Assembly: GCF_014200605.1 (NCBI RefSeq)
Contig: NZ_JACHCE010000003.1
Coordinates: forward strand, 496,001-560,000
Direction: 5' to 3'
DNA: 64,000 bases
Origin: Pedobacter cryoconitis
GTDB taxonomy: Bacteria; Bacteroidota; Bacteroidia; Sphingobacteriales; Sphingobacteriaceae
In this document: in pieces, positions 1 through 9,313 of the stretch
Layout: every line of letters begins with the position of its first letter
Position numbering within the stretch: position 1 is the first letter of the stretch
Position numbers and translations under genes: made by a program
Notes under the pieces: generated by a model
Seen by the model: only the letters and a program-made list of their open reading frames with translations
Databases searched by the model: none
Told to the model about the DNA's origin: nothing

Positions 1-1082
1 TCCTGCTCATGGTGCATCGCATGAATAACCGATCCCGCACATAAGAACAATAATGCTTTGAAGAAAGCGTGTGTGATTACGTGGAAGAAAGAACCGTTAT
101 AAGCGCCAACACCTAATCCTAAGAACATATACCCCAATTGAGATACTGTAGAATAAGCCAGTACTTTTTTGATGTCCGTTTGTGTCAGGGCAATCAATGC
201 ACCCATTACAGCTGTTGCCAGACCGATAATTGCAATTAAGTGCTGTACTACCGGAGCCAGGTCAAATAATACATTTGAACGGGCAATCATATAGATACCA
301 GCTGTTACCATCGTTGCTGCGTGGATTAACGCCGAAACAGGCGTTGGACCAGCCATCGCATCAGGTAACCAGGTAAACAATGGAATCTGTGCAGATTTAC
401 CGCAGGCCCCTACAAATAATAACAAAGCAATTAATGCGATGGTAGAGTTACCGGAAATCATATTGCCAGCCAGTGGGAATACTTTAGAGAACTCAACACT
501 ACCGAAAGTAGTGAAGATTAAAAATACAGCAATCAGAAACCCAAGATCACCAATACGGTTCATCACAAAGGCCTTTTTTGCTGCTGTAGCATAACTGCTG
601 TTGGTAAACCAGAAGCCGATCAGCAGATAAGAGCATAAACCTACACCCTCCCAGCCGATAAACATCACGATATAGTTTGATCCGAGAACCAGCAATAACA
701 TGAAAAAGATAAACAAGTTTAAATAGCTGAAGAATTTACCGAACCCTTCATCATCATGCATATACCCGATCGAATATACATGAATCAGGAACCCGATTCC
801 GGTAATGATCAGCAGCATGATTGAGCTCAGCGGATCTACCAGGAAGGATACCGGTATTTTTAATGAACCAGCACTGATCCAGTCAAACAAGAAAATCTCA
901 TGCGATTTCACAGCATCATTGCCTAAAGCTAAAAAGATGCCGATACTAATCACAAAAGATATGAATATCACGCTACTCCCAATAAAACCTATCAGGTTTT
1001 TGGATAATGTATTTCTCCCAAGACCGTTGATGATAAAGCCTAAAAGAGGAATTAACGGAACCAGCCAAACTAAATTTATCAT
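1..1082 (-). CDS. nuoL: NADH-quinone oxidoreductase subunit L, 5' part only
   Basis: Large antiporter-like membrane subunit of complex I, which couples NADH oxidation to proton translocation in the inner membrane. I translated about 360 codons from the ATG at 1082 (start MINLVWLVPLIPLLGF). The frame stays open to the window edge, so the 3' end is missing. Visible family hallmarks are GWEGVGLCSYLLIGFW, the proton-antiporter core with TWLPDAMAGPTPVSALIHAATMV split over consecutive helices, and AYSTVSQLGYM. It is the last gene seen of the nuo operon, 21 bases after nuoK; nuoM and nuoN probably follow outside the window. Confidence 0.95.
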   Translation of the reverse strand, partial: MINLVWLVPLIPLLGFIINGLGRNTLSKNLIGFIGSSVIFISFVISIGIFLALGNDAVKSHEIFLFDWISAGSLKIPVSFLVDPLSSIMLLIITGIGFLIHVYSIGYMHDDEGFGKFFSYLNLFIFFMLLLVLGSNYIVMFIGWEGVGLCSYLLIGFWFTNSSYATAAKKAFVMNRIGDLGFLIAVFLIFTTFGSVEFSKVFPLAGNMISGNSTIALIALLLFVGACGKSAQIPLFTWLPDAMAGPTPVSALIHAATMVTAGIYMIARSNVLFDLAPVVQHLIAIIGLATAVMGALIALTQTDIKKVLAYSTVSQLGYMFLGLGVGAYNGSFFHVITHAFFKALLFLCAGSVIHAMHHEQ

Positions 1083-1103
1083 TTTATAATTTATTCTTAA
1101 TAA

Positions 1104-1433
1104 TTACCACTTAAGGCGATTCAATACATTAATATCTGTTGACTGCGTATTTCTGTAAACCATTACAATAATACTTAAGCCCACTGCTACTTCGGCCGCT
1201 GCCAGAGCCATGATGAAAAATACAAACACCTGCCCCGAAGGATCGTTGCTATGTACAGAGAAAGCGGTAAGTAATAAATTAACAGCATTCAGCATCAATT
1301 CTACCGACATAAAGATTACGATAGCATTTCTACGGGTCAGTACGCCTATTACACCAATGGTGAAAATGATAGCACTTAACCATATATAATGATTAAGCGG
1401 TACACCCTGTAAGGTTTGAGTAAGATTATCCAC
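1104..1433 (-). CDS. nuoK: NADH-quinone oxidoreductase subunit K
   Basis: Small membrane subunit of complex I (109 residues, normal length) with three hydrophobic helices. The conserved acidic residues in the second and third helices are visible in FMSVELMLNAVNL and ALAAAEVAVGLSI; in the family they form part of the proton path. It overlaps the end of nuoJ by one base (shared 1433), which suggests translational coupling within the operon. Confidence 0.95.
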   Translation of the reverse strand: MDNLTQTLQGVPLNHYIWLSAIIFTIGVIGVLTRRNAIVIFMSVELMLNAVNLLLTAFSVHSNDPSGQVFVFFIMALAAAEVAVGLSIIVMVYRNTQSTDINVLNRLKW

Positions 1434-1930
1434 TATACTTTTTCTTTTTTAGTTAATAATACGGCACCCACCATAGCTGTAAGCAATAGAATTGAGGACA
1501 ATTCGAAAGGCAGCATAAACGGACCGAACAATTCTTTACCCAGGTTTTTAACCAGACCTAAGTTTGGATTCTGCAAGACCAATGGATCAGATACAGCTGT
1601 AGCCTTTAAAGAGCCAATCAGTGTCACTACCAGACAACATCCGGCAACGATACCAACAACTTTTACCAGACCTGACTTTAAAGGCTCATTCTCTTTATTA
1701 AGATTGAGCAGCATCAGAACAAACAGGAATAGAACCATAATTGCCCCCATGTACACAATAAAGTTTACTACTGCCAGAAACTGGGCATTAAGCAAAATGT
1801 AATGGACTGTGAACGTAAAAAACGTTACGATCAGATAAAGTACACTATGCACCGGGTTCTTTGCGAAAATCACCATCAGTGAAAAGAAAATACTTAAAAA
1901 AGCGACCAAATAGAATACTGATGTACCCAT
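1433..1930 (-). CDS. nuoJ: NADH-quinone oxidoreductase subunit J
   Basis: Membrane subunit of complex I, 165 residues with five predicted hydrophobic segments. The family-typical stretch VNFIVYMGAIMVLFLFVLML lies near residues 56-75. It sits between nuoI and nuoK in the canonical order. About 83 non-coding bases separate it from nuoI, one of the larger gaps in the operon. Confidence 0.95.
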   Translation of the reverse strand: MGTSVFYLVAFLSIFFSLMVIFAKNPVHSVLYLIVTFFTFTVHYILLNAQFLAVVNFIVYMGAIMVLFLFVLMLLNLNKENEPLKSGLVKVVGIVAGCCLVVTLIGSLKATAVSDPLVLQNPNLGLVKNLGKELFGPFMLPFELSSILLLTAMVGAVLLTKKEKV

Positions 1931-2013
1931 TTATTATTTTTGTTTTAAAGCCGTGTAAACGGCAAATGTATAAACTGTTTATATCAAGAAGCGTAATTAA
2001 AGCTTCAATTTCA

Positions 2014-2514
2014 TTATTTCTTTACCAGTGGCTCTTCTACCAGCTTATCTTTACCGTAAATAAAGTCTTTACGTAAATAGTCTGAAGGAACGATTGGCCC
2101 GTCAAGATAAATTGCCTCTTTCGGACAAGCCTCTTCACATAAACCGCAGAAAATACAACGCAGCATATTGATTTCATATACGGCAGCATATTTCTCTTCT
2201 CTATACAAGTCCTTTTCTTCTGGTTTACGCTCAGCAGCAATCATTGTGATCGCTTCTGCAGGGCATGATAATGCACATAATCCACAAGCAGTACAACGCT
2301 CTTTACCATTCTCATCTCTTTTAAGGGAATGCATCCCTCTCCAGTTGATAGACATTTCACGCTGAACTTCAGGGTATCTGATGGTCGCCTCTTTTTTGAA
2401 GAAGTGACTGATCGTGATAGCCAGCCCCTTTCCTAATGCAGGCAGGTACATACGCTCTGCAAAATTAAGCGGCTTTTGTATTAATATTTTCTTTTTACTG
2501 GTTAATGGTTCCAT
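2014..2514 (-). CDS. nuoI: NADH-quinone oxidoreductase subunit I (two 4Fe-4S)
   Basis: Peripheral-arm ferredoxin-like subunit that carries clusters N6a and N6b between NuoG/NuoB and quinone. Two complete CxxCxxCxxxCP motifs are visible: CTACGLCALSCP and CIFCGLCEEACP. At 166 residues it has normal length. The lysine-rich tail (about the last 20 residues) is not conserved. It lies 33 bases downstream of nuoH. Confidence 0.96.
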   Translation of the reverse strand: MEPLTSKKKILIQKPLNFAERMYLPALGKGLAITISHFFKKEATIRYPEVQREMSINWRGMHSLKRDENGKERCTACGLCALSCPAEAITMIAAERKPEEKDLYREEKYAAVYEINMLRCIFCGLCEEACPKEAIYLDGPIVPSDYLRKDFIYGKDKLVEEPLVKK

Positions 2515-2547
2515 TAAACCTCCTTTTATATTCCGCTGAGCGGATAG

Positions 2548-3588
2548 TTAAAACTTTTCTACTATTGCAATCACAATACCTGTGACAATTACATTCGCTA
2601 TGGCAATCGGGATTAATACTTTCCAGCCCAAATGCATCAGCTGATCGTAACGGAAACGAGGGATTGTCCATCTTACCCACATAAAGAAAAATATAAATGC
2701 GAATATTTTAGCAAACAATACTGCTGTTCCGATTAACGGAGCGATTACAGGACCAACCTGCGTCAGTACCCAGTCCATACCCGGATAGTTATATCCCCCG
2801 AAGTATAAGGTAGCCATAACTGCCGATGAAACAAACATGTTGATATATTCAGCGAACAGGTAGAAACCTAATTTCATCGAAGAATACTCAGTATGGTATC
2901 CACCAATTAATTCAGTCTCACATTCCGGTAAATCGAATGGTGCCCTGTTGGTTTCAGCAAATGCACAAATGATAAACAGCAGGAAGCCTAATGGCTGATA
3001 AAGCACGTTCCAGTGCCATCCATGCTGCATTTCAACGATTTCTTTAAGGCTCATCGTATTAGTCACCAATAACAGGGCGATAATAGAAAGTCCCATAGCA
3101 ACCTCATAACTGATATTCTGCGAAGCCGCACGAATAGCACTTAAAAGAGAGTATTTATTGTTAGAAGCCCATCCACCAATCATTACACCGTACACACTCA
3201 GGGAAACTACACCAAAGATGTATAAAACACCAACGTTAATATCAGTAACCTGTAAAGGGATAATTCTTCCAGCAGCCGTCGTAATCGGGCTTCCCCATGG
3301 AATAACTGCAGTTCCGATACAAGCAGTCAGCATGGCTAAACCAGGGCCAACCATAAACAGCCATTTGTTGGCATGGGTAGGAATGATTTCTTCCTTCATA
3401 AACATTTTCAGTCCGTCTGCCAATGGCTGCAAAATCCCAAAAGGGCCTGCACGGTCTGGTCCAAGTCTATCCTGCAAGAAGGCAGCAACTTTTCTTTCCG
3501 CATATGTAGAATACATAGCGATAACTAAACTTATACCAAAGATGATAGCTACAAGTACAAATTTTTCTATGACGAATGAGATATCCAT
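2548..3588 (-). CDS. nuoH: NADH-quinone oxidoreductase subunit H
   Basis: Membrane subunit at the quinone site of complex I. The 346-residue protein has about eight hydrophobic segments. Family hallmarks include ERKVAAFLQDRLGPDRAGP near residues 31-49, ETNRAPFDLPECE, and FFFMWVRWTIPRFRYDQLM near the C-terminus. Its start overlaps the nuoG stop by one base. Confidence 0.96.
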   Translation of the reverse strand: MDISFVIEKFVLVAIIFGISLVIAMYSTYAERKVAAFLQDRLGPDRAGPFGILQPLADGLKMFMKEEIIPTHANKWLFMVGPGLAMLTACIGTAVIPWGSPITTAAGRIIPLQVTDINVGVLYIFGVVSLSVYGVMIGGWASNNKYSLLSAIRAASQNISYEVAMGLSIIALLLVTNTMSLKEIVEMQHGWHWNVLYQPLGFLLFIICAFAETNRAPFDLPECETELIGGYHTEYSSMKLGFYLFAEYINMFVSSAVMATLYFGGYNYPGMDWVLTQVGPVIAPLIGTAVLFAKIFAFIFFFMWVRWTIPRFRYDQLMHLGWKVLIPIAIANVIVTGIVIAIVEKF

Positions 3589-4592
3589 TAGAATTTAGCG
3601 GTTTTTTCCAGTTCAACTTTATTAGCTTCCTGCAAACGAAGATCTTCCTGAATTACAGGTAATGGGATCAGCGTTTCGTAATGATTAGCAGAGATTACAG
3701 AAGTATCGCTGATATGCGTAGGATGCTCAATAGTCCAGTCCGCTGTTTTCTTTTTATCGAAACGGCAGGTGTTACAAATGAACTCTTCTACTTCCCCATA
3801 AATATCTTTACGGGCAGTTACTCTTAAAACATCCTCTCCTTTGTACCATAAAGTCACTTTACCGCTACAAGTAGGACAGTCTCTATGTGCATCAACAGGT
3901 TTTGTAAACCAAACCCTGTTTTTGAAACGGAAAGTTTTATCAGTTAAAGCACCAACCGGACAAACATCAATTACGTTTCCTGAGAAATCATTATCAACAG
4001 CAGTCTGGATATAAGTAGAAATTTCTGAGTGATCACCTCTGTTTAAGATACCATGAACACGTTTATTAGTGATCTGATCTGCTGTAAACACACAACGGTA
4101 GCATAAAATGCATCTGTTCATGTGTAACTGGATCTTATCTCCTATATCGATACGCTCAAAAGTACGGCGTTCAAATTCATAACGTGTTTTCTGTAAACCG
4201 TGTTCATAACCCAGATTCTGCAAATCACACTCTCCAGCCTGGTCACAAACAGGACAATCAAGCGGGTGGTTAATTAACAGCATCTCTACAACACCACTTC
4301 TGGCTTCAATTACTTCAGGAGAAGTAATATTCTGTACTTCCATTCCGTCCATTACTGTAGTACGGCATGAAGCTACCAGTTTAGGCATTGGTCTGGGATC
4401 TTTTTCAGAACCCTTGCTTACTTTTACGATACAAGTACGGCATTTACCTCCGCTACCTTCTAATTTAGAATAATAGCACATTGCAGGAGGCACAATATCC
4501 CCTCCTATTTGCCTTGCAGCATTCAGGATTGTTGTACCGGGCTCTACTTCGACGGTTATCCCGTCTATGGTTACCTTAACTTTTTCACTCAT
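3588..4592 (-). CDS. nuoG: NADH-quinone oxidoreductase subunit G, short form
   Basis: Iron-sulfur subunit of the electron-input arm, 334 residues from the ATG at 4592 (MSEKVKVTIDG). An upstream alternative in-frame start would add only basic residues. An N-terminal 2Fe-2S ferredoxin domain (CYYSKLEGSGGKCRTC) is followed by the His/Cys cluster region (HPLDCPVCDQAGEC) and a CILCYRC 4Fe-4S site. A further four Cys lie in CPTC and CNTC near residues 240-290. The molybdopterin-oxidoreductase-like domain that makes typical NuoG 680-900 residues long is absent. nuoF precedes it and nuoH follows, so the frame is complete, not broken. Confidence 0.93.
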   Translation of the reverse strand: MSEKVKVTIDGITVEVEPGTTILNAARQIGGDIVPPAMCYYSKLEGSGGKCRTCIVKVSKGSEKDPRPMPKLVASCRTTVMDGMEVQNITSPEVIEARSGVVEMLLINHPLDCPVCDQAGECDLQNLGYEHGLQKTRYEFERRTFERIDIGDKIQLHMNRCILCYRCVFTADQITNKRVHGILNRGDHSEISTYIQTAVDNDFSGNVIDVCPVGALTDKTFRFKNRVWFTKPVDAHRDCPTCSGKVTLWYKGEDVLRVTARKDIYGEVEEFICNTCRFDKKKTADWTIEHPTHISDTSVISANHYETLIPLPVIQEDLRLQEANKVELEKTAKF

Positions 4593-4651
4593 TGTTAAAG
4601 ATATTCTTTTATCCTTCCTGTGTTTTATCAATAAAAACGCAGGTCAGACAG

Positions 4652-6019
4652 TTAATTTTCCTGTTTTACTTCTGCTTTAGCAATAGGTACTGCATAATTA
4701 GCGATACCATAATTTCCCTGAAGACTTTTTATAGGCTCTTTTACATGCCATTCAAACTCATCTCTGAAATGTCTGATTGCACTTGCCACAGGCCATGCAG
4801 CAGCATCCCCTAAAGGACAAATTGTATTTCCTTCAATCTTTTTAGACACATCAACCAATAAGTCAATATCGCTCATTTTACCATGTCCATGCTCCAGTCT
4901 GTGTAATACTTTTTCCATCCATCCGGTACCTTCACGGCAAGGAGAACACTGACCACAGCTTTCATGGTGATAAAAGCGGGAAAAGTTCCAGGTGTTTCTT
5001 ACAATACACTGATCTTCATCAAAAGCGATAAAACCACCTGAACCTAACATAGTTCCTGTAGCAAACCCTCCTTCAGATAAAGATTCATAACTCATTAAAC
5101 GTGGTTCACCGTTCGCTAATTTAAGCGTCAGGTTAGCTGGTAATACAGGAACAGAAGATCCTCCGGCAACGGTAGCCTTCAGTCTTTTTCCATTCGCAAT
5201 ACCACCGCAATATTCATCAGAATAAATGAACTCTTCGACCGGAAGGCCTAATTCTATTTCGTATACACCTGGTCTTACCAGATTTCCCGAAGCAGAGATT
5301 AATTTTGTTCCGGTACTGCGTCCGATACCGATTTTCATATATTCATCACCGCCATCATTAATGATAGGCACAACAGCAGCAATAGATTCTACATTGTTAA
5401 CTACTGTAGGACAACCATATAATCCAGCAATAGCCGGAAATGGTGGTTTAATCCTTGGATTACCCCTTTTACCTTCCAGTGATTCCAATAGGGCCGTTTC
5501 TTCTCCGCAGATATATGCCCCGCCACCCGGCTGAACATATAATTCCAGATCATAACCTGACCCTAAGATATTTTTTCCTAAAAAGCCTGCAGCTTTTGCT
5601 TCTGCGATAGCTCTTTCCAGAATTCTGATCTGAGGCATCATTTCTCCACGTACGTAGATATATGATGTTTTAGCGCCCAATGCATAACTTGACACGATCA
5701 TTCCTTCAATTAAAGCATGAGGAATATGCGTCATCAGATAGCGGTCTTTAAAAGTACCCGGCTCTGATTCGTCAGCATTACATACCAGGTAGCGGGCAAC
5801 ACCTTCTGGTTTTGCCAGAAAGCTCCACTTCATTCCTGTAGGGAAACCTGCACCTCCACGGCCGCGTAATCCAGACTTTTTAACCTCTTCTACCACTTCA
5901 TCAGGGGTCAGAGTTTTCAAAGCTTTCTCCACAGCACGGTAGCCGCCTTTCTGGCGGTAAACATCAAGAGTATTGATGCCTGGTACGTTTATATGTTCTA
6001 ATAAGAGTTTACGGGCCAT
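4652..6019 (-). CDS. nuoF: NADH-quinone oxidoreductase subunit F (FMN, NADH)
   Basis: Cytosolic subunit that binds NADH and FMN and carries cluster N3. Motifs seen: GLRGRGGAGFPTGMKW (FMN/NADH binding, near residue 52), GGGAYICGEETALLESLEG, and the cluster ligands CGQCSPCREGTGWM with a later Cys in NTICPLGD. The 455 residues match the family. The start abuts the nuoE stop at 6019, so the two are probably translated together. Confidence 0.97.
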   Translation of the reverse strand: MARKLLLEHINVPGINTLDVYRQKGGYRAVEKALKTLTPDEVVEEVKKSGLRGRGGAGFPTGMKWSFLAKPEGVARYLVCNADESEPGTFKDRYLMTHIPHALIEGMIVSSYALGAKTSYIYVRGEMMPQIRILERAIAEAKAAGFLGKNILGSGYDLELYVQPGGGAYICGEETALLESLEGKRGNPRIKPPFPAIAGLYGCPTVVNNVESIAAVVPIINDGGDEYMKIGIGRSTGTKLISASGNLVRPGVYEIELGLPVEEFIYSDEYCGGIANGKRLKATVAGGSSVPVLPANLTLKLANGEPRLMSYESLSEGGFATGTMLGSGGFIAFDEDQCIVRNTWNFSRFYHHESCGQCSPCREGTGWMEKVLHRLEHGHGKMSDIDLLVDVSKKIEGNTICPLGDAAAWPVASAIRHFRDEFEWHVKEPIKSLQGNYGIANYAVPIAKAEVKQEN

Positions 6020-6531
6020 TATTTTTTGCGTAATTCTTCTATCAATGTGTCTACCTTTTGATTGTCGAGGTTTTCATAAAAAGTGTATTCAGGGCCTATT
6101 TGCAGAACCGGGCCGTAACCACAGGCTGCAAGACATTCAACACCTCTCCAGCTAAATAAACCATCAGCTGTAACCTCTCCTTCTTTTACTCCAAGAGTCT
6201 GTTCCATATGCTCCATCAGTTTTTCCGCTCCTACCAGGCAGCAAGGCCCTGTGCGGCAAACTTCTAAAACATATTTACCCTTTGGCTGCAAGAAGTACAT
6301 ACTGTAAAAAGAGGCTACCTCATAAACTTCGATAGGCTCAATTTTTAAATATGCTGCTACTTTATCCATTGCATTGGAACTTAACCAACCCAGCTCTGCC
6401 TGAACTTCGTGAAGTATAGGCAATAAGGCAGATTTTTGTTTCCCTTGCGGATATCTACTTGAAATTTCATCACACTTTGCGATCAAAGCTGACGAAAACT
6501 CTACAGGTTGTTGTTCTTCTACTTTAAGCAT
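6019..6531 (-). CDS. nuoE: NADH-quinone oxidoreductase subunit E (2Fe-2S)
   Basis: Thioredoxin-fold 2Fe-2S subunit that pairs with NuoF. The four cysteine ligands are visible as CRTGPC and CLAACGYGP. The 170 residues are normal for the family. It overlaps nuoD by 8 bases and meets nuoF at its stop codon, forming the E-F input module of the operon. Confidence 0.96.
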   Translation of the reverse strand: MLKVEEQQPVEFSSALIAKCDEISSRYPQGKQKSALLPILHEVQAELGWLSSNAMDKVAAYLKIEPIEVYEVASFYSMYFLQPKGKYVLEVCRTGPCCLVGAEKLMEHMEQTLGVKEGEVTADGLFSWRGVECLAACGYGPVLQIGPEYTFYENLDNQKVDTLIEELRKK

Positions 6532-7738
6532 CTAATTCTCCGGCAATAATATTCATACTACTCATGTTGATAATGGCATCAGACAGTAACATTCCTTCAC
6601 TCATCTTTGCATACATGGAATAATTAATAAAACTAGGTCTTCTGAAATGCAGACGGTAAGGTGTTCTTCCACCGTCATTGATCAGATAAAACCCAAGTTC
6701 TCCGTTTCCGCCTTCAACAGCATGATATACTTCTGCTTTAGGTGCATCAATCTCTCCCATAACAATTTTGAAATGGTAAATCAAGGCCTCCATATTGTTA
6801 TATACTTCTTCTTTAGCAGGCAGATAAAAATCGGGAACATCTGCGTGGAAAACTCCGGCAGGTTCGTGTTTGATTTTCTCTAATGCCTGTTCAATCAGAC
6901 TTACACTCTGCCACATTTCTTCGTTACGGACTAAATAACGGTCGTAAATATCGCCGCTTGTACCTACAGGAACTTCGAAATCGAATTCATCATAAGAACA
7001 ATAAGGCTCACTTACACGCACGTCGTAATCCACACCGGTTGCACGCAACAAAGGACCGCTCCAACTGTAATCCAAAGCTTGTTCTGGCGTAACGCAGGCA
7101 ACGCCGGCAGTACGGTCAATAAAGATACGGTTACGGTTAAGCAGGCTTTCAAATTCCCTCAAAGCAACAGGGAACTCTTTTAAGAATTTATTGATTTTAG
7201 CAAAGGCGATATCATTGAAATCTCTTTCAAAACCACCTATACGGCCAATATTTGTTGTTAAACGCGCACCGCAGATCTCTTCGTAAATTTCATAGATATG
7301 CTCTCTGAACTGGAAAAGATATAGGAAGGTGGTCGTTGCCCCTGTATCCTGAGCAATAATCGTATTACAGATAATGTGGTCTGAAATACGCGCCAGCTCC
7401 ATGACGATTATCCGCAGATAATCTACACGTTTAGGTACGGTTATATTTAACAGTTTCTCTACTGTCATATGCCATCCCATATTGTTAATAGGTGATGAGC
7501 AGTAGTTTAACCTGTCTGTCAGCGGGGTTATCTGATAGAAAGGCCTGTGTTCAGCAATCTTTTCAAAAGCGCGGTGAATATACCCGATGGTAGAAACTCC
7601 GCTCACAATACGCTCTCCGTCTAACTGGAGTACGTTTTGGAAAACACCGTGTGTTGCAGGGTGAGTAGGACCTAAGTTTAAGGTTACTAACTCGCTCTGA
7701 GGATCGTTGTCTGTATATACTGGTTGATTGTGATTCAT
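6524..7738 (-). CDS. nuoD: NADH-quinone oxidoreductase subunit D
   Basis: 49-kDa-type subunit that forms the quinone pocket with NuoB and NuoH. Family hallmarks: NLGPTHPATHGV near the start, IGYIHRAFEKIAE, NRIFIDRTAGV, and the C-terminal EGMLLSDAIINMSSMNIIAGE split across the end. I choose the ATG at 7738 (MNHNQPVY), four bases after the nuoC stop; an in-frame alternative at 7774 would overlap nuoC and is not needed. nuoC and nuoD are separate here, unlike the fused enterobacterial form. Confidence 0.95.
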   Translation of the reverse strand: MNHNQPVYTDNDPQSELVTLNLGPTHPATHGVFQNVLQLDGERIVSGVSTIGYIHRAFEKIAEHRPFYQITPLTDRLNYCSSPINNMGWHMTVEKLLNITVPKRVDYLRIIVMELARISDHIICNTIIAQDTGATTTFLYLFQFREHIYEIYEEICGARLTTNIGRIGGFERDFNDIAFAKINKFLKEFPVALREFESLLNRNRIFIDRTAGVACVTPEQALDYSWSGPLLRATGVDYDVRVSEPYCSYDEFDFEVPVGTSGDIYDRYLVRNEEMWQSVSLIEQALEKIKHEPAGVFHADVPDFYLPAKEEVYNNMEALIYHFKIVMGEIDAPKAEVYHAVEGGNGELGFYLINDGGRTPYRLHFRRPSFINYSMYAKMSEGMLLSDAIINMSSMNIIAGELDA

Positions 7739-7742
7739 GTTC

Positions 7743-8243
7743 TTATCTACCAAAGTATTCGTCTTTTTTATCAACTCTGTTCGGATCTTCTAAAGGATAT
7801 TGTTTTAACATCGGATGAACATTCAGTTCGTCCATATTTAAAATCCTTCTTAAATCAGGGTGACCTTCGAATTTAACGCCGAAAAAGTCATATGTTTCTC
7901 TTTCCATCCAGTTAGCTCCGTTCCAAAGCACAGTAGCTGTAGGAATTACCGGAGTTTGTTCATGTATAAATACCTTAACCCTGATCCTGATTTTGTTCAC
8001 CATGTTATGTAAATGGTAAACTACAGCGATATGTTTAGTGTCAGGGTAATGAACTGCGGTAATATCAGTCAGGAAAGCAAAATTAGCACCTTCTGTCTCT
8101 TTAAGAAATCTAAGTACTTCGACAATTACGTCTTTTGTCGTTTCTACAGTAAGCAAACCATAAGGTTCGTTCACTCCGCTTACTTTAGCTCCGAAACGTT
8201 CAGCCAGAAGCTGTATTACACTACTATTGTTAATGTCTGCCAT
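7743..8243 (-). CDS. nuoC: NADH-quinone oxidoreductase subunit C
   Basis: 30-kDa-type subunit of complex I, 166 residues. The signature segment ERETYDFFGVKFEGHPDLRR lies near residues 113-132, followed by the conserved YPLEDPNR. Its first base coincides with the nuoB stop (8243), so the genes are coupled. Confidence 0.95.
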   Translation of the reverse strand: MADINNSSVIQLLAERFGAKVSGVNEPYGLLTVETTKDVIVEVLRFLKETEGANFAFLTDITAVHYPDTKHIAVVYHLHNMVNKIRIRVKVFIHEQTPVIPTATVLWNGANWMERETYDFFGVKFEGHPDLRRILNMDELNVHPMLKQYPLEDPNRVDKKDEYFGR

Positions 8244-8785
8244 TATTCAATTCCGTATGAAGCCAACATTTGTTTATACTGATCAGAATCTCTTCTTCTG
8301 CCAGATTCGTTTCTTACTAATTCCTGAATCTTACCGAAGCCGTCTAAAATTGCTTCAGGTCTCGGCGGACAGCCAGGAACGTAAACATCTACCGGAATAA
8401 TCTCATCGATTCCCTGTAGAACTGAATAAGTATCAAAAATACCACCGCTTGATGCACATGCACCTACTGCCATCACCCAACGAGGTTCTGCCATCTGTAA
8501 ATACACTTGCTTTAAAACAGGACTCATCTTTTTAGCTATGGTACCCATAACCATTAATAAATCTGCCTGACGGGGAGAAAAACTTAAACGTTCTGAACCA
8601 AAACGACCGAAATCATAGTGCGAACCCATTGTAGCCATGAATTCAATTCCACAGCATGAAGTTGCAAATGGCAATGGCCATAATGAATGGGAACGGGCTA
8701 AACCGATAACCTTGTCTAAAGAAGTAGCGAAAAAGCCAGATCCTTCAATGCCTGGAGGCGCGTCTACTATATTGATGTCACTCAT
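8243..8785 (-). CDS. nuoB: NADH-quinone oxidoreductase subunit B (cluster N2)
   Basis: Subunit holding the terminal 4Fe-4S cluster N2, which reduces quinone. The tandem-cysteine ligand motif [11 protein letters not shown], then VGACASSGG and [10 protein letters not shown], supply the four ligands. I choose the ATG at 8785 ([11 protein letters not shown]); the longer frame would start at a TTG at 8797 inside a poly-T stretch. A terminator-like hairpin sits just upstream of this start. Confidence 0.96.
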   Translation of the reverse strand: MSDINIVDAPPGIEGSGFFATSLDKVIGLARSHSLWPLPFATSCCGIEFMATMGSHYDFGRFGSERLSFSPRQADLLMVMGTIAKKMSPVLKQVYLQMAEPRWVMAVGACASSGGIFDTYSVLQGIDEIIPVDVYVPGCPPRPEAILDGFGKIQELVRNESGRRRDSDQYKQMLASYGIE

Positions 8786-8790
8786 ATCAT

Positions 8791-8826
8791 AAAACAAAAA
8801 AGGCTCATTCTAATACAGAATGAACC
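8791..8826 (-). terminator. Terminator-like hairpin between nuoA and nuoB
   Basis: On the minus strand a 10-bp stem with one G-U pair (arms 8817-8826 and 8802-8811, five-base loop) is followed directly by a T-rich run (8791-8801, ten T in eleven bases). This is the layout of an intrinsic terminator, but it lies inside the nuo operon, only 5 bases before the nuoB start codon. It may be an attenuator or processing site that sets nuoA apart from the rest. Confidence 0.6.
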
Positions 8827-8892
8827 ACAAATCTACAATATTTAGAGCCAAAAAGGTTTAATCTATCTCGATTTAGAACCGATCTAAATAGC

Positions 8893-9264
8893 TTAATTCC
8901 AATCGAGCGCTTTCTTTTTCAGAATGTAAATAAAGCCTAATAAAAGTGTCCCCATAAAGACAAACATCTCAATAAGTCCTGGCCAGCCAAGCTCTCTGAA
9001 ATTCACAGCCCAAGGGTACATAAAGATAACTTCGACGTCGAACAGGACGAAAAGTATAGCCACAAGGAAATATTTGATGGAGAACGGCTGACGCGCATTA
9101 CCTACAACTTTTACCCCTGCTTCGAAAGTTCCCAGTTTGTCATTGGTTTTACGGGAAGGACCTAAGAAGTGAGTAGCAATAAGGGTTACTACAACAAAGC
9201 CTAAGGCTACGATAACTTGAAAAATGATGGGTAAAAAATCCGAAGGTAAACTCTGCGTTTCCAT
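8893..9264 (-). CDS. nuoA: NADH-quinone oxidoreductase subunit A
   Basis: First gene of the complex I operon: a 123-residue membrane subunit with three hydrophobic helices. The conserved loop with the quinone-site cysteine region is changed in part (KLGTFEAGVKVVGNAR), followed by FSIKYFLVAILFVLFDVEVIF, which is characteristic of the family. The ATG at 9264 lies about 13 bases downstream of the predicted transcription start. Confidence 0.94.
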   Translation of the reverse strand: METQSLPSDFLPIIFQVIVALGFVVVTLIATHFLGPSRKTNDKLGTFEAGVKVVGNARQPFSIKYFLVAILFVLFDVEVIFMYPWAVNFRELGWPGLIEMFVFMGTLLLGFIYILKKKALDWN

Positions 9265-9282
9265 ATAATCTTAATTAGGCAA

Positions 9283-9313
9283 CAAAAGTAAAAGAAAAAA
9301 GGGGGAAATCCAA
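9283..9313 (-). promoter_or_regulatory. Predicted promoter of the nuo operon
   Basis: Reading the minus strand, a TTG (9311-9313) is followed after 20 bases by TACTTTTG (9283-9290), which matches the Bacteroidota -33/-7 pattern TTG and TAnnTTTG. Transcription would begin near 9277, leaving a very short nuoA leader. Confidence 0.6.

Noticed and set aside
1416..1802. Plus-strand ORF opposite nuoJ
   Set aside because: Shadow of nuoJ, which has clear family motifs.
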